Positions 58,580 to 64,000 of a DNA stretch of 64,000 nucleotides are shown piece by piece. The position numbers were made by a program, and so were the translations under genes. Each line of letters starts with the position of its first letter. Position 1 is the first letter of the stretch. The notes beneath the pieces are model-generated. The model ran no database searches. It was not told the origin of the DNA and saw only the letters and a program-made list of their open reading frames with translations. Source of the stretch: Myxococcales bacterium (lineage in GTDB: Bacteria; Myxococcota_A; Polyangia; Haliangiales; Haliangiaceae); assembly GCA_016794525.1 (NCBI GenBank), contig JAEUJY010000135.1:36578-100577 (forward strand). The letters run 5' to 3'.

Positions 58580-59545
58580 ATGCGCGCGATCCGTCCGAAC
58601 GCTCCCGGGACCGCCGACGTGCTGACGCTGACCGACGTCGAGCTGCCGCCGCCCGGCCCCGGGCAGGCCCAGGTCGCGGTGGCGTTCGCGGGGGTCAACT
58701 TCATCGACGTCTACCACCGCACCGGCCAGTACCCGCTGCCGACGCCGCTGCCGCTCGGGCGCGAGGGCGCCGGCGTCGTGACCGCGGTCGGGCCGGGCGT
58801 CGCGCTGGCGGTCGGCGCGCGGGTCGCGTGGTGCGACGCGCCCGGCTCGTACGCCGAGGCGATCGTCGCGCCGGCCGACAAGCTGGTGCCGGTGCCCGAC
58901 GGCGTCGGGCTCGACGTGGCCGCCGCGGTGATGCTGCAGGGCCTGACCGCGCACTACCTGGCGACGTCGACGTTCGCGTTGACCGCCGGCAGCCGCTGCC
59001 TGATCCACGCCGCGGCCGGCGGCGTCGGGCTGCTGCTGTGCCAGCTGGCGCGCGCGGCCGGGGCCGACGTGCTCGGCACGGTGTCGAGCGACGCCAAGGC
59101 GGCGCTGGCCGCGGCCGCCGGATGCGCGCACCCGATCCGCTACGATCGCGACGACGTCGTCGCGGCGGTCCGCGCGCGCCACCCGGGCGGCGTCGACGTG
59201 GTCTACGACTCGGTCGGCAAGACCACCTTCGACGCCTCGCTCGACTGCCTGCGGCCGCGCGGGCTGCTGGCGCTGTTCGGGCAGTCGAGCGGCGCGGTCC
59301 CGCCGATCGATCTGCAGGTGCTGAGCCGCAAGGGCTCGCTGTTCGTGACCCGGCCGACGCTGTTCCACCACGTCGCGACCCGGGCCGAGCTCGAGGCGCG
59401 GTGCGCCGATCTGTTCGGGCGCATCGCCGCGGGCGCGCTGGCGGTGCGGATCGATCGCGTCGTGCCGCTGGCCGACGCCGCCGCGGCCCACCAGGCGCTC
59501 GAGGCGCGCGCCACCAGCGGCAAGGTGCTGCTGGCGGTGGCCTGA
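58580..59545 (+). CDS. Zinc-independent quinone oxidoreductase (MDR family)
   Basis: 321 residues. The GroES-like N-domain has FAGVNFIDVYHRTGQYPLP and GREGAGVVTAVGPGV; the NADPH Rossmann motif is HAAAGGVGLLLCQLARAAGA. No structural or catalytic zinc Cys set is present, so it is the QOR/zeta-crystallin branch. It reduces quinones with NADPH. The next gene starts directly at its stop. Confidence 0.92.
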   Translation: MRAIRPNAPGTADVLTLTDVELPPPGPGQAQVAVAFAGVNFIDVYHRTGQYPLPTPLPLGREGAGVVTAVGPGVALAVGARVAWCDAPGSYAEAIVAPADKLVPVPDGVGLDVAAAVMLQGLTAHYLATSTFALTAGSRCLIHAAAGGVGLLLCQLARAAGADVLGTVSSDAKAALAAAAGCAHPIRYDRDDVVAAVRARHPGGVDVVYDSVGKTTFDASLDCLRPRGLLALFGQSSGAVPPIDLQVLSRKGSLFVTRPTLFHHVATRAELEARCADLFGRIAAGALAVRIDRVVPLADAAAAHQALEARATSGKVLLAVA

Positions 59546-60190
59546 ATGCGGCGCGCGACCGGCGCCGATCGGGTGTGGGTCGACGCCGACGGCGTCCACT
59601 GCGACGTCGAGGGGGCGCGCCTCGACTCCGAGTGGGGCTGCGGCCTGGCCGAGTTCGCCGATCGCGCCGACCTCCGCGCGCACGTCGCGCGGGCCCACGG
59701 CGCCGACGCGCTGGCCGAGGTCGACGCGGCGGTCGCGGCGGAGCTGGCGGCGCAGGTGCCGGGCTCGCCGGCCGCGGCGGCGCGCCGCCAGCGCGATCAG
59801 CTGATCGGCGCGCGGGTGTTCGCCGACTGGCTGGCGGCGACCGAGCGGCGGTTCTTTCCGGTCGCGGCGCGGGACGCGGCGGTCGAGGTGACGCCGGTCG
59901 AGATCGACGGCAGCCGCGACGGCACGGTCGAGCGCGTCGACGTGGTCGGCGTGCGGGACGGCGGCGAGGTGCGCTACGCGTGGGAGCGGGCGTCGTGGAA
60001 CCCGCACACGCCCGCGCGCGAGGCCGCGCGGGTGACGCTGGCCGACGGCGGGCGCCGGTTCGAGCTCGCGGTCGGCGATGGCGAGGCGCGCTGGTGGGCC
60101 GACGGGCTGGCCGAGGCCGAGGTCGCGGCCATCGCCGAGATGATCGCGATGCTGGTGCCCGCCGCGGTGCGCGGCGCCCCGCCGGGGTGA
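59546..60190 (+). CDS. Hypothetical protein
   Basis: 214 residues, starting immediately after the TGA of the oxidoreductase gene. Ala/Asp/Glu/Arg-rich with a mixed fold look: VWVDADGVHCDVEGARLDSE, LIGARVFADWLAATERRFFP, RYAWERASWNPHTPAREAAR, ending EVAAIAEMIAMLVPAAV. No signal peptide or known domain. Coupling argues that it is a real gene working with the oxidoreductase or expressed by chance from it. The 217-nt gap after it shows no gene. Confidence 0.72.
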   Translation: MRRATGADRVWVDADGVHCDVEGARLDSEWGCGLAEFADRADLRAHVARAHGADALAEVDAAVAAELAAQVPGSPAAAARRQRDQLIGARVFADWLAATERRFFPVAARDAAVEVTPVEIDGSRDGTVERVDVVGVRDGGEVRYAWERASWNPHTPAREAARVTLADGGRRFELAVGDGEARWWADGLAEAEVAAIAEMIAMLVPAAVRGAPPG

Positions 60191-60407
60191 CGCTCGGTCA
60201 GCGCGGCGCCGCGTGGGGCGATGTATGTGGGGCTGGACGCTCCACGACTGGGCCTGGTGACACGGGGCGGGCGGCGCGGCGGCGCGCTTGGCGTGGGCTG
60301 GCTCACGTGGCTTACGCGCGGCGGCGCGCGGCGGCGGTTGGTTTGCGAGTTGCAACAACGATCGTGCGCATGCCCCATCGCTCGACCCAGCCGCGGGTGG
60401 CCCGCCG

Positions 60408-62107
<1,700 letters not shown>

Positions 62108-62111
<4 letters not shown>

Positions 62112-63343
62112 GGCCGGCCGCGCTGCTAGTGGCGCTGGCGCTGCTCGCCGGCGTGGCGCGCGCGCAGCCGGCGGTGGCCGAGGCCGAGCGCGAGTTCCGG
62201 CGCGGCTACCAGGCGCTGCAGGCCGGCGACTGCGTCGCGGCGCTGGTCCACTACCGGCGGTCGCTGGCCCTGGCGCCGCGCCCGCGCACGCAGTTCAACA
62301 TCGCCGCGTGCCAGGAGGAGCTCGGCCAGCTCGCCGAGGCCGCCGACGGCTACCGCGCGTTCCTCGCGCACGCCGAGGCCCGCGACGCGGCGATCGCGGC
62401 GACGGCGCGCGCGCGGCTCGACGCGTTGCGCCCGCGGCTGCGCGGGCGGGTGACGCTGGAGTCGGATCCGCCCGGCGCGCCGGTGCAGGTCGACGGCGAG
62501 CGCGGCCCGCGCGGCGTCACGCCGGTGACGCTGGCGCTCGAGCCCGGCGCCCACGTCGTGCGGATCGGCGCCGGCGACGCCACGGTCGAGCGCGCCATCG
62601 AGGTGAGCCCCGCGGGCACGACCGCGCTGCGGGTCGAGCTGCCGCGGCCGGCGGTGATCGCGGTCGTCGTCGAGCCTGGCGACGCGCAGATCGTCCTCGA
62701 CGGCGGCGCCCCGGTGCGCGGCCGGCTCGAGGCCGCGGTGTCGCCCGGGCGGCACCTGGTCGCGCTGCGTCGGCCCGGCTTCCTCGACGAGCAGCTCGCG
62801 ATCGACGCGGTCGCGGGCCGCAGCTACGACCAGCGGGTGCGGCTGCGGGCGGCGCCGGCGACGACCGCGCTGGTGATCCGCGGGATCGCCGGCGCGACGG
62901 TGCGGCTCGACGGGCGCGCGGTCGGCGCGACGCCGGCCGACGGCGGCGGGCTGACGCTCGCGGGCATCGACGTCGGCGTCCGCGAGCTGCGGGTCGAGCG
63001 CGCCGGCCGCGTCCCGTGGCGCGGGACCGTCGCGATCGTCCCCGGCGAGGCGGTCGAGGTCGCGCTGCGGCTGCCGCCGACGCCGACGCCAGCGCGCGCG
63101 TCGTTGCGGTGGGGGCTGCGCGGCCTCGGCGTCGCCGGGCTCGCGGCCGGCGGCGTGGTCGGCGTGCTGGCGCTGCGCGACGTGGCCAGCCCGATCGCGG
63201 CCGATCACGATCGCGGCAAGAGCCGGGCGCTGGTCGCCGACGCGCTGTTCGTCGTCGGGACCGCCGCGCTGATCGCGGCGTGGCGGCTGGGCCACGGCCG
63301 CGCGGCGACCGCGACGATCCTCCGCACGCCGGGGGCGCCGTAG
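62108..63343 (+). CDS. TPR + triple PEGA-domain envelope protein
   Basis: 411 residues from GTG 62108. Signal peptide (ALLVALALLAGVARAQ), two TPR-like helix pairs (FRRGYQALQAGDCVAALVHY; NIAACQEELGQLAEAADGYR), three PEGA-type beta repeats (ESDPPGAPVQVDGERGPRGV; VEPGDAQIVLDGGAPVRG; RGIAGATVRLDGRAVGAT) and a C-terminal membrane region (LGVAGLAAGGVVGVLALRD; LVADALFVVGTAALIAAW). It probably works with the upstream kinase, whose periplasmic part also has a PEGA domain. Confidence 0.9.
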
Positions 63344-64000
63344 TGCGGCGCGCGCGAGCCGGCTGGGCGGGCCTCGCGATCGCGCTGGTCGCGGCGGGCG
63401 GCTGCCGCGCGGTGGTCGAGCTGGTCGAGTCGGATCCGGCCGCCGCGCCCGACGCCGCTGGCCCCGATCCGGCGTGCGTGCCGTGGTCGTTCCAGCCGGC
63501 GACGATCGACGCGTGCGCGCTGCCCGCGCCAGGCCCCGCGCTGGCCCTGACCGCGGGCACGTGGCGCTACGACACCAACAGCGGCGCGCTCACCGATCCG
63601 GATCAGGACGTCACGTTCCCGACGAGCGCGCTGGTCACGCCGGCCGCCGGCCCCGAGCTGCGGTTCGTGTCGATCGCGCGGTTCGAGGTGGGCGCGGGCG
63701 CGATCCTGCAGATCAGCGGCAAGCGGCCGCTGGTGGTGGCGGCGTGGTCCGACGCGGTGATCGCCGGCGCCATCGACGCGAGCAGCCGGATCGGCGCGCC
63801 GGCGGCGGGGGCCGACCCCGACGCCTGCGGCGCCACCGCGGCGGCGCGCGGCACCGCGAACCCTGAAGGCGCAGGCGGCGGAGGAGGCGGAGGCCTCGGC
63901 GCGGCCGGCGCCGCCGGCGGGGCGGGCGTCGACGGCGCGGCGGCGGGTGGCGATGGCGGCGCGCGCGCGGCGGCGCCGGTCGGCGTGCGCGGCGGGTGCG
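63343..64000 (+). CDS. Lipoprotein, 3' end outside window
   Basis: The reading frame opens at GTG 63343, whose G is the last base of the preceding TAG, and runs off the window after 219 codons. The start VRRARAGWAGLAIALVAAGG then Cys is a lipobox. Mature part: TWRYDTNSGALTDPDQDVTF, SIARFEVGAGAILQISG, VAAWSDAVIAGAIDAS, the style of a beta-helix or adhesin, then a Gly-rich stretch (EGAGGGGGGGLGAAGAAGGA). Third gene of the zinc-ribbon kinase operon by overlap. Family unknown. Confidence 0.75.
   Translation, partial: MRRARAGWAGLAIALVAAGGCRAVVELVESDPAAAPDAAGPDPACVPWSFQPATIDACALPAPGPALALTAGTWRYDTNSGALTDPDQDVTFPTSALVTPAAGPELRFVSIARFEVGAGAILQISGKRPLVVAAWSDAVIAGAIDASSRIGAPAAGADPDACGATAAARGTANPEGAGGGGGGGLGAAGAAGGAGVDGAAAGGDGGARAAAPVGVRGGC

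Overview
The window is a very GC-rich, densely coded bacterial chromosome segment that looks like a myxobacterium (Myxococcota, probably the Polyangia/Haliangium-Kofleriaceae side). The evidence is a secreted metallopeptidase ending in a MYXO-CTERM-type tail, four Hanks-type Ser/Thr kinases (two with PEGA-like C-termini), many lipoproteins, Ala/Pro/Asp-rich linkers and frequent GTG starts in ATGA/GTGA overlaps. The placement is inference; there is no rRNA marker. I saw no tRNA, rRNA, CRISPR array, prophage or intact transposase.

Left part (1-12.6 kb): the end of a long coiled-coil protein, then a same-strand group of a Ycf46-type AAA+ ATPase, a Ycf35/DUF1257 protein, a DUF2997 peptide, a DUF4157 protein with an HExxH motif and a pentapeptide-repeat protein. 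The first three form a set familiar from cyanobacteria and plastids but still without a biochemical function. Next come two small unknown genes, a kinase / unknown / PP2C phosphatase operon on the minus strand, and two tandem paralogous lipoproteins with a Cys/Pro-rich centre.

Middle left (12.6-25.8 kb): a small cytochrome c; a minus-strand run of nth (with a histone-H1-like tail), NUDIX, KamA-family radical SAM and queG; a lipoprotein; a minus-strand erpA - glcD - CoA-type NUDIX run; a rhodanese-MoeB fusion; an outer-membrane-type protein; a PEGA-type kinase; and an RNase Y homologue whose KH loop is degenerate.

Centre (25.8-41.9 kb): a 233-bp MITE-like palindrome, then a complete isc operon (iscS-iscU-iscA-hscB-hscA-fdx) headed by a Cys-rich MerR-family regulator instead of IscR and preceded by a -35/-10 pair and an ACGT-type palindrome. 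After it come a thioesterase, an SspB-like ClpXP adaptor, a membrane kinase, def-folB, ribA-mrp, a heterodimeric ABC exporter with one degenerate ATP site, and rpsT.

Right part (42-64 kb): mazG; phoH - GAF/HD-GYP - ybeY; an OmpA-like lipoprotein or periplasmic protein; secreted proteins of unknown role; the M36 peptidase; a 1076-residue membrane protein; a DDAH-like hydrolase; a quinone oxidoreductase; and a zinc-ribbon kinase / PEGA protein / lipoprotein operon cut by the window edge.

A dispersed intergenic element occurs at four places (5.5, 10.2-10.3 twice in tandem, 28.0 and 42.2 kb). It consists of two hairpins followed by a conserved CCCGAAACGCGAGA-like tail. The second hairpin keeps its pairing while its sequence changes, and at three of the four places the element begins 7-9 nt after a stop codon. 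With the Ycf46/Ycf35/DUF2997/DUF4157 group and the MerR-headed isc operon, it is the most interesting signal here.
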